A DNA stretch of 31,807 nucleotides from Caldiserica bacterium UBA646. GTDB lineage: Bacteria > Caldisericota > Caldisericia > Caldisericales > Caldisericaceae. Of this stretch, positions 1 to 8,037 are shown piece after piece. The stretch lies in assembly GCA_002299965.1 (NCBI GenBank), contig DBOM01000080.1, positions 1-31,807 of the forward strand, written 5' to 3'. Each line of letters opens with the position of its first letter. Position 1 is the first letter of the stretch. Made by a program: the position numbers and the translations under genes. The notes beneath the pieces were generated by a model. The model was not told where the DNA came from and made no database searches. It saw nothing but the letters and a program-made list of their open reading frames with translations.

Positions 1-653
1 TTTTCATGGCCAAAAAGTTCTGACTCCAACAAGCTTTCAGGAATTGCAGCACAATTTACCACTATAAATGGTTTATTCTTTCTGTTGCTATGCAAGTAAA
101 TTGCTTTTGCTACCAATTCTTTCCCTGTCCCACTTTCGCCACGAATTAGTACAGTAACATCCGAATCAGCTACACGCCCTATAGCCTTATAAACTTCTTG
201 CATTTCAGAAGATTCTCCCACCATCTCGTCCTGTTTATAATGATTGCCCGACTTAATTTTTTCAAAGCTTGATGACAATTCTTTTAATTCAATGGCTTTT
301 CTAACTTTAATTTTTACCTCTTCAATATCAAACGGCTTTGTGAGATAATCATAAGCGCCTTTCTTCATTGCCTTGATTGCCAAATCAGAACTTCCATAAG
401 CGGTAATAAAAATCACAGGAAGATCAGGAGATATTTCTCTGATCTTTAAAAATGCTTCCATTCCATCCAAGACTGGCATTCTTACATCTAACAGAACACA
501 ATCCGGAGAGCTTTTTGCTACAAAGTCAAACGCCTTTTGTCCATTATCCACTGTTACAACAGTATAATCCTCTTCATCAAGCACTTCAGTAAGAAGAGCC
601 CTTACGTCCTCTTCATCATCTGCAATTAAAATTACATATTTTTTAAGCTTCAT
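1..653 (-). CDS. NtrC-family sigma-54-dependent response regulator (partial, C-terminus missing)
   Basis: The first 217 residues of a two-component transcriptional activator are present; the rest lies beyond the left edge. The receiver domain (about residues 5-120) has acidic ADDE near residue 11, phospho-acceptor D56 in LLDVRMP, and K106 in TKPFD. After a short linker comes the start of an AAA+ sigma-54 interaction domain with MVGESSEMQEVY and the Walker A motif GESGTGKE (about 172-179). The GAFTGA loop and the DNA-binding domain fall outside the window. The ATG at 651-653 follows GGAG and overlaps the kinase gene by 11 bases, so the two are probably coupled and form a kinase/regulator pair. 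The family acts on sigma-54 promoters; the targets here are unknown. Confidence 0.93.
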   Translation of the reverse strand, partial: MKLKKYVILIADDEEDVRALLTEVLDEEDYTVVTVDNGQKAFDFVAKSSPDCVLLDVRMPVLDGMEAFLKIREISPDLPVIFITAYGSSDLAIKAMKKGAYDYLTKPFDIEEVKIKVRKAIELKELSSSFEKIKSGNHYKQDEMVGESSEMQEVYKAIGRVADSDVTVLIRGESGTGKELVAKAIYLHSNRKNKPFIVVNCAAIPESLLESELFGHE

Positions 654-2046
654 TTCTCATATCTCCTATAGGTAAACAAATGTAAAATGTAGTGCCCTTG
701 TTTTTTTCACTTTTAACGCTTATTTTGCCACCATGCTCCTTAACTACGCGATAAGCGATAGCGAGACCCAAACCAGTCCCTTCTGCTTTTGTAGTATAAA
801 ACGGCACAAAGATATGTTCCAGCTGATCTTTATTCATTCCTGCACCTGTATCGCTGATAGAAATTTCCAGGAACTGCTCTTTTCTTGCAGAACTAACAAC
901 CAGCTTTCCTTTATCTCCCATAGATTGCACTGAATTAATAACAAGGTTAAGAAACAACTCTTTGCATTTCTTTTCATCTGCCTCTATCATTTCTGCCTGG
1001 CAATTATTAATAAACTTGATTTCTTTACCCGCCGCATATTGCTTGCCCATTGAAATAATTTCGTCAATAAAAGTAGAAATATTAAATTTTACTTTCTTAA
1101 GCGGAGATGGCCTGCCATAACTTAAAAGGTCCTGCACAATTTTGCTTAATCTGTATGTTTCCCTTAAAATTGGTTTTACATATTTTTCTTCATTTTTCCC
1201 CTGCAGTTTCTTCTCGAGAATCTGCGCAAAGCCCTTAATGGAAGTAAGAGGGTTACGAACCTCGTGTACCACACCTGCGGTAAACATCCCCAGGGTTCTA
1301 AGCGATTCATTACGCTGGGCTTCTTCAATATTTCTCTTCAAACTTTCAGCCATGCTGTTGATAGAATTAGCAATAGCCCCTATTTCTCCTCCAAAGCTAG
1401 GAAATCTAAAATCCAAATTTTGTTCCAATACTTTTAACCCCCTATTAATTCTCACAATTTTGCTTGTAAACATTGATGAAATCAATAATATAAAAATTGC
1501 AGCTAAAATTGCTGAATAAACAGTCACTTTATTTGCTTCCATCTTAATATCTTCAACAGGCCCCATAATGGTAGAATATGGCTCATCGACAAAGATATAA
1601 CCCACTGCCATTTTCTTTGTCGTAACATATTTTATAATAGTAAGTTTTTTATCAAGCTTATACTGATCTAACCCCATATATACAATTTCATCATTTATTG
1701 GAGGAATATAATAACCAAATTCAAGCTCCGGGAAATTCTTCCGATACTCATCAAAATACTCTTCAAATAAAGGCTTAAGAAATTTTGTGATATAAAGCTT
1801 CTGTTCATCAATGGTAAGATGGCCAAAATCATACTGCCAGGCAACTCCGTCATACATCTTTTGATATCTCTCCGCTAGCTGATTGGTAGCAATCTCCAGT
1901 CTTTTTGTTTCAACATTAAAAATCTCGCTTTCTACATTTTTTATAACCATAGAAGTGATAAAAACCATTGATACAATGACAAAAATCACCAGGACAGTAG
2001 TTAGTTGAAATCTTATTGATTGAAAAAATTTCTTTACACTATTCAT
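643..2046 (-). CDS. Membrane sensor histidine kinase (NtrB/AtoS-like)
   Basis: A 467-residue sensor kinase, the likely partner of the sigma-54 activator just downstream. From the chosen ATG it has a first membrane segment at about 14-36, an extracytoplasmic region of about 140 residues, a second membrane segment at about 175-197, a HAMP-like linker, a dimerisation domain with phospho-acceptor H261 in VVHEVRNPL, and a C-terminal ATPase domain with NLVINSVQSM, DTGAGM and GTGLGLAIAYR. An in-frame TTG 24 bases upstream is less likely because it sits on the AAAGGAG ribosome site. The ATG leaves one base after the pfkA stop, so the gene is read with the phosphofructokinases. The signal sensed is not evident. 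Confidence 0.9.
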   Translation of the reverse strand: MNSVKKFFQSIRFQLTTVLVIFVIVSMVFITSMVIKNVESEIFNVETKRLEIATNQLAERYQKMYDGVAWQYDFGHLTIDEQKLYITKFLKPLFEEYFDEYRKNFPELEFGYYIPPINDEIVYMGLDQYKLDKKLTIIKYVTTKKMAVGYIFVDEPYSTIMGPVEDIKMEANKVTVYSAILAAIFILLISSMFTSKIVRINRGLKVLEQNLDFRFPSFGGEIGAIANSINSMAESLKRNIEEAQRNESLRTLGMFTAGVVHEVRNPLTSIKGFAQILEKKLQGKNEEKYVKPILRETYRLSKIVQDLLSYGRPSPLKKVKFNISTFIDEIISMGKQYAAGKEIKFINNCQAEMIEADEKKCKELFLNLVINSVQSMGDKGKLVVSSARKEQFLEISISDTGAGMNKDQLEHIFVPFYTTKAEGTGLGLAIAYRVVKEHGGKISVKSEKNKGTTFYICLPIGDMRNEA

Positions 2047-2047
2047 C

Positions 2048-3007
2048 TTAAACAGATAACTCCTTTGCAAGCTTATATAATTTTGAGTTTAATTTTTTTT
2101 TTCTTATTACCGCTTGCTCTAATGGTATTAGAACAATTTTGTTGTCCTTTATTCCAACAACTTTACCCTTTTCCTTATCAAGTAAAGCATTTACCGCCTT
2201 CTCTCCTAATGCGGAAGCAAGAAGTCTATCAAAACGAGTAGGAGAACCACCCCGCTGTATATGGCCAAGTACTGCAATTCTCGTATCAATATTGATACGC
2301 TCCTGAATTATTTTTTCAAGATCTCTTGCATGAATTGCCCCTTCAGCACACACAATAAGGTGATGCATCTTTTTCTTTTTTATCCCGTTTTTGATGTCAG
2401 CTACAATTTCATCAATATTAAATTTTACTTCGGGCACAAGAATAATGTCCGCACCACCGGCAATACCAGCATCCATAGCAATAAAACCAGCATCTCTTCC
2501 CATAACTTCCACAATAAAAGTACGATCATGCGATTCTGCTGTATCCCTTATTTTGTCAATTGCATTAATTGCGGTATTGACAGCTGTATCAAATCCAATT
2601 GTATAATCCATCCCCCACAAATCATTATCAATAGTAGATGCAATCCCCATTGTAGGAAAACCTTTTTTAAAAAGAGCAAGACTTCCTGCCTGAGATCCAT
2701 TGCCACCAATCACAATGAGTCCTTCTATCCCTTTTTCTTTCATATTTTTAATTGCTCGTAACTGCTTCTTTTCTTCTTTGAATTCAATAGTTCTGCTCGT
2801 CTTGAGCACTGTCCCACCCTTTTCTAAAATACCACTCACATCACGAGGAAGCATCGGATGAAAATCCTTTTCCAATAATCCTCTATAGCCACGATAAATA
2901 CCGATTACTTCAACCCCTCGCACATATCCAACGCGCACAACACTCCTTATGGCAGCGTTCATCCCGGGAGCATCCCCTCCTGAAGTAAGAACAGCAATCC
3001 TTTTCAT
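2048..3007 (-). CDS. pfkA: 6-phosphofructokinase, ATP type
   Basis: A 319-residue phosphofructokinase converting fructose 6-phosphate to fructose 1,6-bisphosphate in glycolysis, of normal bacterial length. It shows SGGDAPGMNAAIR (9-21), GGNGSQAGS (101-109), the catalytic STIDND (124-129, D127) and EVMGRDAGF. Numbering matches the E. coli enzyme. G104 and the lack of Lys at 124 indicate ATP as phosphoryl donor. Position 103, Asp in the E. coli enzyme, is Asn here. I recall the same GGNGS form from other anaerobes, so activity is probably kept. The ATG overlaps the upstream PFK stop by four bases (ATGA), giving a translationally coupled pair. The two copies differ in donor-site residues and are not a recent duplication. 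Confidence 0.93.
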   Translation of the reverse strand: MKRIAVLTSGGDAPGMNAAIRSVVRVGYVRGVEVIGIYRGYRGLLEKDFHPMLPRDVSGILEKGGTVLKTSRTIEFKEEKKQLRAIKNMKEKGIEGLIVIGGNGSQAGSLALFKKGFPTMGIASTIDNDLWGMDYTIGFDTAVNTAINAIDKIRDTAESHDRTFIVEVMGRDAGFIAMDAGIAGGADIILVPEVKFNIDEIVADIKNGIKKKKMHHLIVCAEGAIHARDLEKIIQERINIDTRIAVLGHIQRGGSPTRFDRLLASALGEKAVNALLDKEKGKVVGIKDNKIVLIPLEQAVIRKKKLNSKLYKLAKELSV

Positions 3008-4020
3008 TTCAAAAACACCTTGAGTAATTTAAGCCAATCATTAGAAACCATTCTTAATTTTCCTACTGCCTGATCCAGTGGGACTGCATCAATTTTATTA
3101 TTAACTATTGCCGCCATTTTTCCAAATTCAGCACTATGTACCATATCTACCGCCTTTACCCCAACACGAACCCCAAGCATTCTATCAAATATAGTAGGAG
3201 AACCACCTCTTTGTATATGACCAATTATTGCTGAGCGCGTAGGAATGTCCATCTTTTCTTTTATGATACTGGCCACAAACTCGCCCACACCTCTCTTTTG
3301 AAGAAGTTTATGTCCAAACTGATCCACTTCGCTATCAGAATCAACGGGAAGTTCTGTGCCTTCGGAAACGACAACAAGCGCATATCCTTTTCGTTTAAAA
3401 CTTTTTCTAAGATGCTCACACATTACATCAAAATCTGGTTTTTCTTCTGGAAGAAGTACCCAATCCGCGCCACCTGCTACACCTGTAAACAGAGCTACCC
3501 ATCCTGCATGTCTTCCCATTACTTCAAGTACTATAATTCTACGATGGGAGCGTGCAGTATCTCTCAACCTATTCAAGGCATCCACAGCAATGCTCACTGA
3601 AGTATCAAATCCAAATGTGTAATCTGTGCCACTAAGATCGTTGTCCATCGTTTTCGGTACTCCAACTACATTCACACCCAATTTGTACAGCTTTGATGCT
3701 ACACCGAGTGTGTCATCGCCTCCAATTGCAATAAGCGCCTCTATTCCCAATTTTTTTAGATTTTCAATAATTCGTTCGGCACCATTCTCTACAGCAAAAG
3801 GATTTGTGCGCGACGTAAATAAAATTGTACCACCATAATTTATAATCTCGTCAACACTTTTTAAGTCAAGTGAACGAGTTAAGCATTCAAGGGGTCCTTT
3901 CCATCCCTCTTCAAAACCTATCACCTCATCATTATAATCAAGTGCTCTATAAACAACTCCCCTTATGGCAGGATTTAAACCGGGGCAATCTCCTCCTCCT
4001 GTCAAAACTCCTATTTTCAT
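3004..4020 (-). CDS. pfp: Phosphofructokinase, probably pyrophosphate-dependent
   Basis: A 338-residue member of the phosphofructokinase family resembling the actinobacterial mixed-donor group. The N-terminus is TGGGDCPGLNPAIRG (7-21). The donor loop reads GGDDT (100-104), so the position equivalent to E. coli G104 is Asp (D103), and VPKTMDND places Lys at 123. In characterised enzymes Asp here blocks the ATP alpha-phosphate, and together with Lys it marks PPi use. Catalytic D126 and EVMGRHAGW are intact. The enzyme would be reversible and save ATP in glycolysis. A GGAGGTTGAA ribosome site precedes the ATG; the gene lies one base after pncC and overlaps pfkA. Donor assignment rests on these residues, so ATP use is not excluded. 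Confidence 0.88.
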   Translation of the reverse strand: MKIGVLTGGGDCPGLNPAIRGVVYRALDYNDEVIGFEEGWKGPLECLTRSLDLKSVDEIINYGGTILFTSRTNPFAVENGAERIIENLKKLGIEALIAIGGDDTLGVASKLYKLGVNVVGVPKTMDNDLSGTDYTFGFDTSVSIAVDALNRLRDTARSHRRIIVLEVMGRHAGWVALFTGVAGGADWVLLPEEKPDFDVMCEHLRKSFKRKGYALVVVSEGTELPVDSDSEVDQFGHKLLQKRGVGEFVASIIKEKMDIPTRSAIIGHIQRGGSPTIFDRMLGVRVGVKAVDMVHSAEFGKMAAIVNNKIDAVPLDQAVGKLRMVSNDWLKLLKVFLK

Positions 4021-4021
4021 T

Positions 4022-4486
4022 TCAACCTCCTATTGTCTTAATTATCAATTCCATTGCTGCATCAACAGCCTCTGTACGAATTTTTTCCCGACTGCCAGTA
4101 AAATGCTCTTCAATAACAGAAGTATTTCCATTATAAAAAACAGCAATGTAAACTAAACCAACTGGCTTATCTTCCTGACTTAAAGGACCTGCTACTCCAG
4201 TAAGCCCTACTCCTATATCGGAATTAAAAAGCAAAGAAATATTTTTTGCCAGATAAGAAGCTGTTTCTTTGCTCACCAAACCTTTATTTCTTAACGTGTT
4301 TTCGGGTATGTTTAACACCTTTTCCTTTGCAAAATAACTATATGCTACAATACCGCCTAAAAAGTAATCGGAACTCCCGGGAATGTCTGTAATCCTCTTA
4401 GAAAACAGCCCGCCTGTCAGAGATTCTGCAACAGCAATAGTAAATCTTCTATCTCTTAATAATTTTCCTACCCTTTTTTCTAACAT
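4022..4486 (-). CDS. pncC: Nicotinamide-nucleotide amidase (CinA C-terminal domain)
   Basis: A 154-residue stand-alone CinA C-terminal domain, the length of PncC enzymes that deamidate nicotinamide mononucleotide to nicotinate mononucleotide in pyridine nucleotide salvage. Diagnostic stretches are VAESLTGGL near residue 20, DIPGSSDYFLGGIVAYS (about 34-50), and VGLTGVAGP followed by KPVGLVYIAV. The N-terminal molybdopterin-binding-like domain of full CinA is absent. The ATG follows CAGGAG and is the first gene after the divergent spacer with proS, so it heads the operon leading into the two phosphofructokinases and the two-component system. The link to glycolysis is positional only. Confidence 0.88.
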   Translation of the reverse strand: MLEKRVGKLLRDRRFTIAVAESLTGGLFSKRITDIPGSSDYFLGGIVAYSYFAKEKVLNIPENTLRNKGLVSKETASYLAKNISLLFNSDIGVGLTGVAGPLSQEDKPVGLVYIAVFYNGNTSVIEEHFTGSREKIRTEAVDAAMELIIKTIGG

Positions 4487-4502
4487 TTTTTCTCCTGTGC
4501 AA

Positions 4503-4530
4503 ATTTTACACGTTTTTTTATTTTATGCAA
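4503..4530 (-). promoter_or_regulatory. Putative sigma-70 promoter of the pncC-pfp-pfkA operon
   Basis: On the minus strand TTGCAT (4525-4530) is followed after 16 bases by TAAAAT (4503-4508). The predicted start is near 4496, only a few bases before the pncC ribosome site, giving a very short leader. The spacer is AT-rich, so chance matches are possible. Confidence 0.4.
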
Positions 4531-4596
4531 CTTTCACAAGGATTCATTAGCAGTTTTTTCGCAATATTAAAAAATCAATAATTTTATATAATACTG

Positions 4597-4602
4597 TATA
4601 AT
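4597..4602 (+). promoter_or_regulatory. Putative -10 box for proS
   Basis: A perfect TATAAT lies 25 bases before the proS start and just upstream of its AAAAGGAG ribosome site. No good -35 box stands at the usual distance, and an overlapping second TATAAT lies at 4587-4592, so the exact promoter is uncertain. Confidence 0.4.
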
Positions 4603-4627
4603 AAAGAAACTGAAAAGGAGAACAAAA

Positions 4628-6331
4628 ATGAAAATAAGTGAACTATTTTTGCCGACACTAAGGGAAGTGCCACAAGATGCTGAAATCCTGAGCCATAAAC
4701 TTATGCTTAAGGCTGGGATCGTCAGAAAAATCGCATCTGGTATCTACTCGTACCTACCACTGGGGCTAAGGTCTCTAAAAAAAATAGAACAAATCATAAG
4801 GGAAGAGATGAATAATGCAGGAGCGCAGGAAATTCTCTTTCCGGCTATACTTCCAAAAGAAATCTGGGATGAAACAGGAAGATGGGAATTATATGGCGAA
4901 GAAATGTTTAAGTTGAGAGACAGAAAGGGTAGAGAGTTCTGCCTGGGACCAACTCACGAAGAAGCTGTAGTTGATCTAGCACGAGGAGAAATCCGCTCTT
5001 ACAAAGAACTTCCAAAAACGTTCTACCAGATACAAACAAAATACAGAGATGAAATAAGGCCTCGTTTTGGCGTTATGAGGGCAAGGGAATTCATCATGAA
5101 AGATGCATACTCTTTTGACGTATCAGAGATAGAATTAGAAAACACATATGATAAAATATTTGATGCATATGTAAGAATATTTGAGCGTTGCGGACTTAGT
5201 ACAGTCCCAATTGAGGCAGATTCAGGCGCAATTGGAGGAAAAGTTTCACACGAATTTGTTGTAAAATCCACCAGTGCAGGGGAAAGCACATTTGTCTCCT
5301 GTCCGCATTGCAACTATGCAGCAAGCATTGAAGCAGCAAAATCCAAAGAAGAAGATGTATTGTCCAATGGACAAGAACAACCTCTAGAAGAAGTTGCAAC
5401 ACCAAACACAAAATCCGTTGAAGAAGTAGCAAAATTCTTGCACATTGATAAAGCAAATATAGCAAAATCGCTTCTCTACAAAATAGATGACGAATTCATA
5501 CTTGCATTAGTACGAGGAGACGATGAATTAAACGAAATAAAATTAAAAAATTTATACAGCGCAAACCACATAAGACAAGCCACAGAAGAAGAAGTAAAAG
5601 AACTTACGGGAGCATCTGTAGGTTCAATAGGCCCTGTTAAAACAAAGCTGAAAATCGTAACAGATAGACGAGTAAGCACAATGAAAAACTTTACTACAGG
5701 AGCAAATAAGGATGGTTTTCATTTTAAAAATGTTAACACTGGAAGAGATTTTCCTAAAGAAAATGTAGCAGACATAAGAAAGGTTAAAGAAGGAAACCTC
5801 TGCCCAAAATGTGGCACACCACTAACAGCTTATGAAGGAGTTGAAGTGGGACACACATTCAAGCTCGGGACAAAATATTCAGAAAAGATGAATGCAAAAT
5901 TTTTAGACAGTGACGGGAAAGAAAAATACTTTGTCATGGGTTGTTATGGCATAGGAGTAGGAAGAACTCTTGCTGCGATTATAGAAGAATACAATGATAA
6001 ATACGGGATAAAATGGCCTGTATCTGTCGCTCCATTCACAGTAGAAATAATACCACTCAATATGTCAGACAGTGAAATAAAAAATGAAGCAGAAAAACTA
6101 TACAAACTATTTAAAGAAAAGAATATAGAAACAATCATAGATGACAGAGATGACATAAGTGCGGGAGTAAAATTTAACGATGCAGATCTTATAGGTATAC
6201 CATTTCAAGTTATCGTTGGAAGAACGTTCAAACAGAATGGCAAGATAGAAATAAAGAAAAGAGAAACAGGAGAAAAATTTATTGTAGAGGAACAAGATGC
6301 AATAGCGCTCATAGAAAACGTAATAAAATAG
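4628..6331 (+). CDS. proS: Prolyl-tRNA synthetase, bacterial type with editing domain
   Basis: A 567-residue class II synthetase that charges tRNA-Pro in the cytoplasm; length and layout match the bacterial ProRS form. The N-terminal catalytic half holds the tRNA-synthetase signature around YRDEIRPRFGVMRAREFIMK (about 138-157). Residues of about 220-405 form the YbaK-like insertion that removes mischarged alanine (AKSLLYKIDDEF, LVRGDDELNEIK). After it come VGHTFKLGTKYSEKMNA and motif 3 in YFVMGCYGIGVGRTLAA, then the anticodon-binding domain (APFTVEIIPLNM onwards). An AAAAGGAG site sits seven bases before the ATG. The gene is monocistronic, diverging from pncC and ending at a hairpin shared with the converging fabF. 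Confidence 0.97.
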   Translation: MKISELFLPTLREVPQDAEILSHKLMLKAGIVRKIASGIYSYLPLGLRSLKKIEQIIREEMNNAGAQEILFPAILPKEIWDETGRWELYGEEMFKLRDRKGREFCLGPTHEEAVVDLARGEIRSYKELPKTFYQIQTKYRDEIRPRFGVMRAREFIMKDAYSFDVSEIELENTYDKIFDAYVRIFERCGLSTVPIEADSGAIGGKVSHEFVVKSTSAGESTFVSCPHCNYAASIEAAKSKEEDVLSNGQEQPLEEVATPNTKSVEEVAKFLHIDKANIAKSLLYKIDDEFILALVRGDDELNEIKLKNLYSANHIRQATEEEVKELTGASVGSIGPVKTKLKIVTDRRVSTMKNFTTGANKDGFHFKNVNTGRDFPKENVADIRKVKEGNLCPKCGTPLTAYEGVEVGHTFKLGTKYSEKMNAKFLDSDGKEKYFVMGCYGIGVGRTLAAIIEEYNDKYGIKWPVSVAPFTVEIIPLNMSDSEIKNEAEKLYKLFKEKNIETIIDDRDDISAGVKFNDADLIGIPFQVIVGRTFKQNGKIEIKKRETGEKFIVEEQDAIALIENVIK

Positions 6332-6349
6332 AAAATAATTAAGATCTAA

Positions 6350-6390
6350 AAAAATAAGGCTGACACTTTCAAGTGCCAGCCTTATTTTTT
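6350..6390. terminator. Bidirectional intrinsic terminator between proS and fabF
   Basis: An A-tract, a GC-containing stem (AAGGCTG-A-CACTT against AAGTG-C-CAGCCTT, one internal mismatch, tight loop near 6369-6370) and a T-tract form a hairpin that works on both strands. On the plus strand it ends proS; on the minus strand the mismatch becomes a G-U pair and it ends the fab operon, with the fabF stop codon lying in the A/T tail. Confidence 0.9.
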
Positions 6391-7618
6391 ACCTAAATTT
6401 TTTGAAAATTAATGAAACGTTATGCCCGCCAAAACCGAGCGAATTTTTAAGAGCAACATTCACATCTTTCTTTATTGCTTCATTTGGTACATAATTTAAG
6501 TCACACTCAGGATCTTTTTCTTCGTAATTTATCGTAGGAAAAATAATCCCATTCTCTATTGAGAGTACTGTAGCAACGCACTCAGCAGCTCCGGAAGCCC
6601 CCAATAAATGGCCTATCATAGATTTTGTAGAAGTCACAGAAATATCGTATGCCTTTTCGCCAAATACTTCTTTAATTGCCTTCGTTTCGTATTTATCATT
6701 CAAGGGAGTGGATGTGCCATGCGCATTAATATAATCCACTTCTGTCACTCCAGCTTTTTGCATAGCAATCTGCATTACGCGTTTAATCTGTTTTACTTCA
6801 GGGTCAGGCGCTGTAATATGGTAAGCATCCGTTGTAGAAGCATACCCTGAAAGCTCAGCATAAATATGAGCTCCTCGTTTCTCTGCATGCTCTAAAGATT
6901 CAAGAATAAGCATCCCTGCGCCTTCGCCCATAATAAAACCATCCCTATTTTTATCAAAAGGGCGGCAAGCTTTTTCAGGAACATCATTACGCTTTGAGAG
7001 CGCTCTCATTGATGCAAAAGCAGCAACTCCCAGTGGTGTAATCGCTGCATCAGCACCTCCGGCAACTATAACATCAAGATCCCCTCTCTGTATGGCGAGA
7101 AGCGCCTCACCAATTGTTTGAGTGGATGAAGCACAAGCATTTACTGTGGAAAGTGTTGCACCCTTGAAACCATACTTGATAGCAATGTACGCTGGAATAG
7201 CATCAATAATTAATTGAGTAATAAGAAATGGACTTATTCGCCTGGGGCCTCTTTCCATAAGCACTTTCTGTTGCTCTTCTACTGAACCTAACCCACCTAC
7301 ACCGGAAGTGACATACACCCCAATTTTTTCAAGATCTTCTTTCTCTGGTATAATGCCGGCATTTTCTATCGCTTCTTTTGCAGCAACAAAAGCGAACTGT
7401 TGAACCCTATCAAGTCTTTTTGCATCTTTTACATCAAAATATTGCTCAGGCTTAAAATCTTTTACTTCGGCTGCAATTTGAACAGAATAATCAGACGGAT
7501 CAAAAAGTGAAATCCTACCAACGCCAGATTGTCCCTTTTGAAGCGCCTCAAAAAAAGAATCTATCCCAATACCAATAGGAGATACTACACCCAAACCTGT
7601 TACAACAACTCTTCTCAT
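6389..7618 (-). CDS. fabF: Beta-ketoacyl-ACP synthase II
   Basis: A 409-residue condensing enzyme that extends acyl-ACP with malonyl-ACP during fatty-acid elongation. The Cys-His-His triad is visible: C162 in VNACASSTQ, H300 in NAHGTSTPLND and H337 in KSMIGHLLGASG. Length and the start MRRVVVTGLGVVSPIG are typical of FabF. It follows acpP by two bases with a weak AAGGA ribosome site inside the acpP end, so it is probably coupled to it, and is the last gene before the shared terminator. Confidence 0.96.
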   Translation of the reverse strand: MRRVVVTGLGVVSPIGIGIDSFFEALQKGQSGVGRISLFDPSDYSVQIAAEVKDFKPEQYFDVKDAKRLDRVQQFAFVAAKEAIENAGIIPEKEDLEKIGVYVTSGVGGLGSVEEQQKVLMERGPRRISPFLITQLIIDAIPAYIAIKYGFKGATLSTVNACASSTQTIGEALLAIQRGDLDVIVAGGADAAITPLGVAAFASMRALSKRNDVPEKACRPFDKNRDGFIMGEGAGMLILESLEHAEKRGAHIYAELSGYASTTDAYHITAPDPEVKQIKRVMQIAMQKAGVTEVDYINAHGTSTPLNDKYETKAIKEVFGEKAYDISVTSTKSMIGHLLGASGAAECVATVLSIENGIIFPTINYEEKDPECDLNYVPNEAIKKDVNVALKNSLGFGGHNVSLIFKKFR

Positions 7619-7620
7619 AG

Positions 7621-7863
7621 CTATTCTACATGGTCCTTGATATATTGAATAGTATCTTTGACCGACGTAATTTTTTCAATGTCTTCATCTGGGATCTTCA
7701 TTCCAAAATCATCTTCAAATGCCATAGCAATGTCCACAAGACTTAAAGAATCCGCACCTAAATCATCAACATACTTTGCATCATCAACAATCTTGTCATC
7801 CTCCACACCTAATTTGTCTTTAATAATCGCCTTCACCTTTTCTCTAATTTCTTTTTCATCCAT
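7621..7863 (-). CDS. acpP: Acyl carrier protein
   Basis: An acidic 80-residue carrier protein. The phosphopantetheine attachment site is S39 in LGADSLSLVD, slightly different from the common DSLDTVE form. It carries growing acyl chains for the Fab enzymes encoded around it. A strong AAAGGAGG ribosome site precedes the ATG. It is separated from fabG by 174 bases that hold a likely promoter and a long inverted repeat, so acpP-fabF may be transcribed at a higher level than the rest of the cluster. Confidence 0.97.
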   Translation of the reverse strand: MDEKEIREKVKAIIKDKLGVEDDKIVDDAKYVDDLGADSLSLVDIAMAFEDDFGMKIPDEDIEKITSVKDTIQYIKDHVE

Positions 7864-7919
7864 TTCAATAAAACCTCCTTTTTATTTTTGAATTAAAATA
7901 ACTACATCTACAAAAATAT

Positions 7920-7925
7920 ATTATA
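7920..7925 (-). promoter_or_regulatory. Putative -10 box for acpP-fabF
   Basis: A perfect TATAAT on the minus strand lies about 57 bases before the acpP start. Upstream TTGCAA (15-base spacer) or TTGCTT (20-base spacer) are the available -35 candidates; neither has ideal spacing. A separate acpP promoter is common in other bacteria. Confidence 0.35.
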
Positions 7926-7960
7926 ATCAAATTTCTTTTTTGCAAAAGCAATACTTAAAA

Positions 7961-8031
7961 ATAAATTAATATACCTGAATAAATAATTTTCTTTCTTCGA
8001 AAAAATTAAAATTCAAGATATATTAATTTAT
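7961..8031. repeat. 13-base perfect inverted repeat between fabG and acpP
   Basis: ATAAATTAATATA at 7961-7973 is the exact reverse complement of TATATTAATTTAT at 8019-8031, with 45 bases between. On the minus strand the second arm is followed by a short T-run, so it could be a weak AT-rich terminator for fabG, or the arms could be a pair of regulator sites upstream of acpP. AT-only composition makes a chance origin possible. Confidence 0.45.
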
Positions 8032-8037
8032 CTATTA

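Noticed and set aside
1142..1519. 125-codon plus-strand open frame inside the first sensor kinase gene
   Set aside because: Antisense to a clear histidine kinase, with no recognisable domain.
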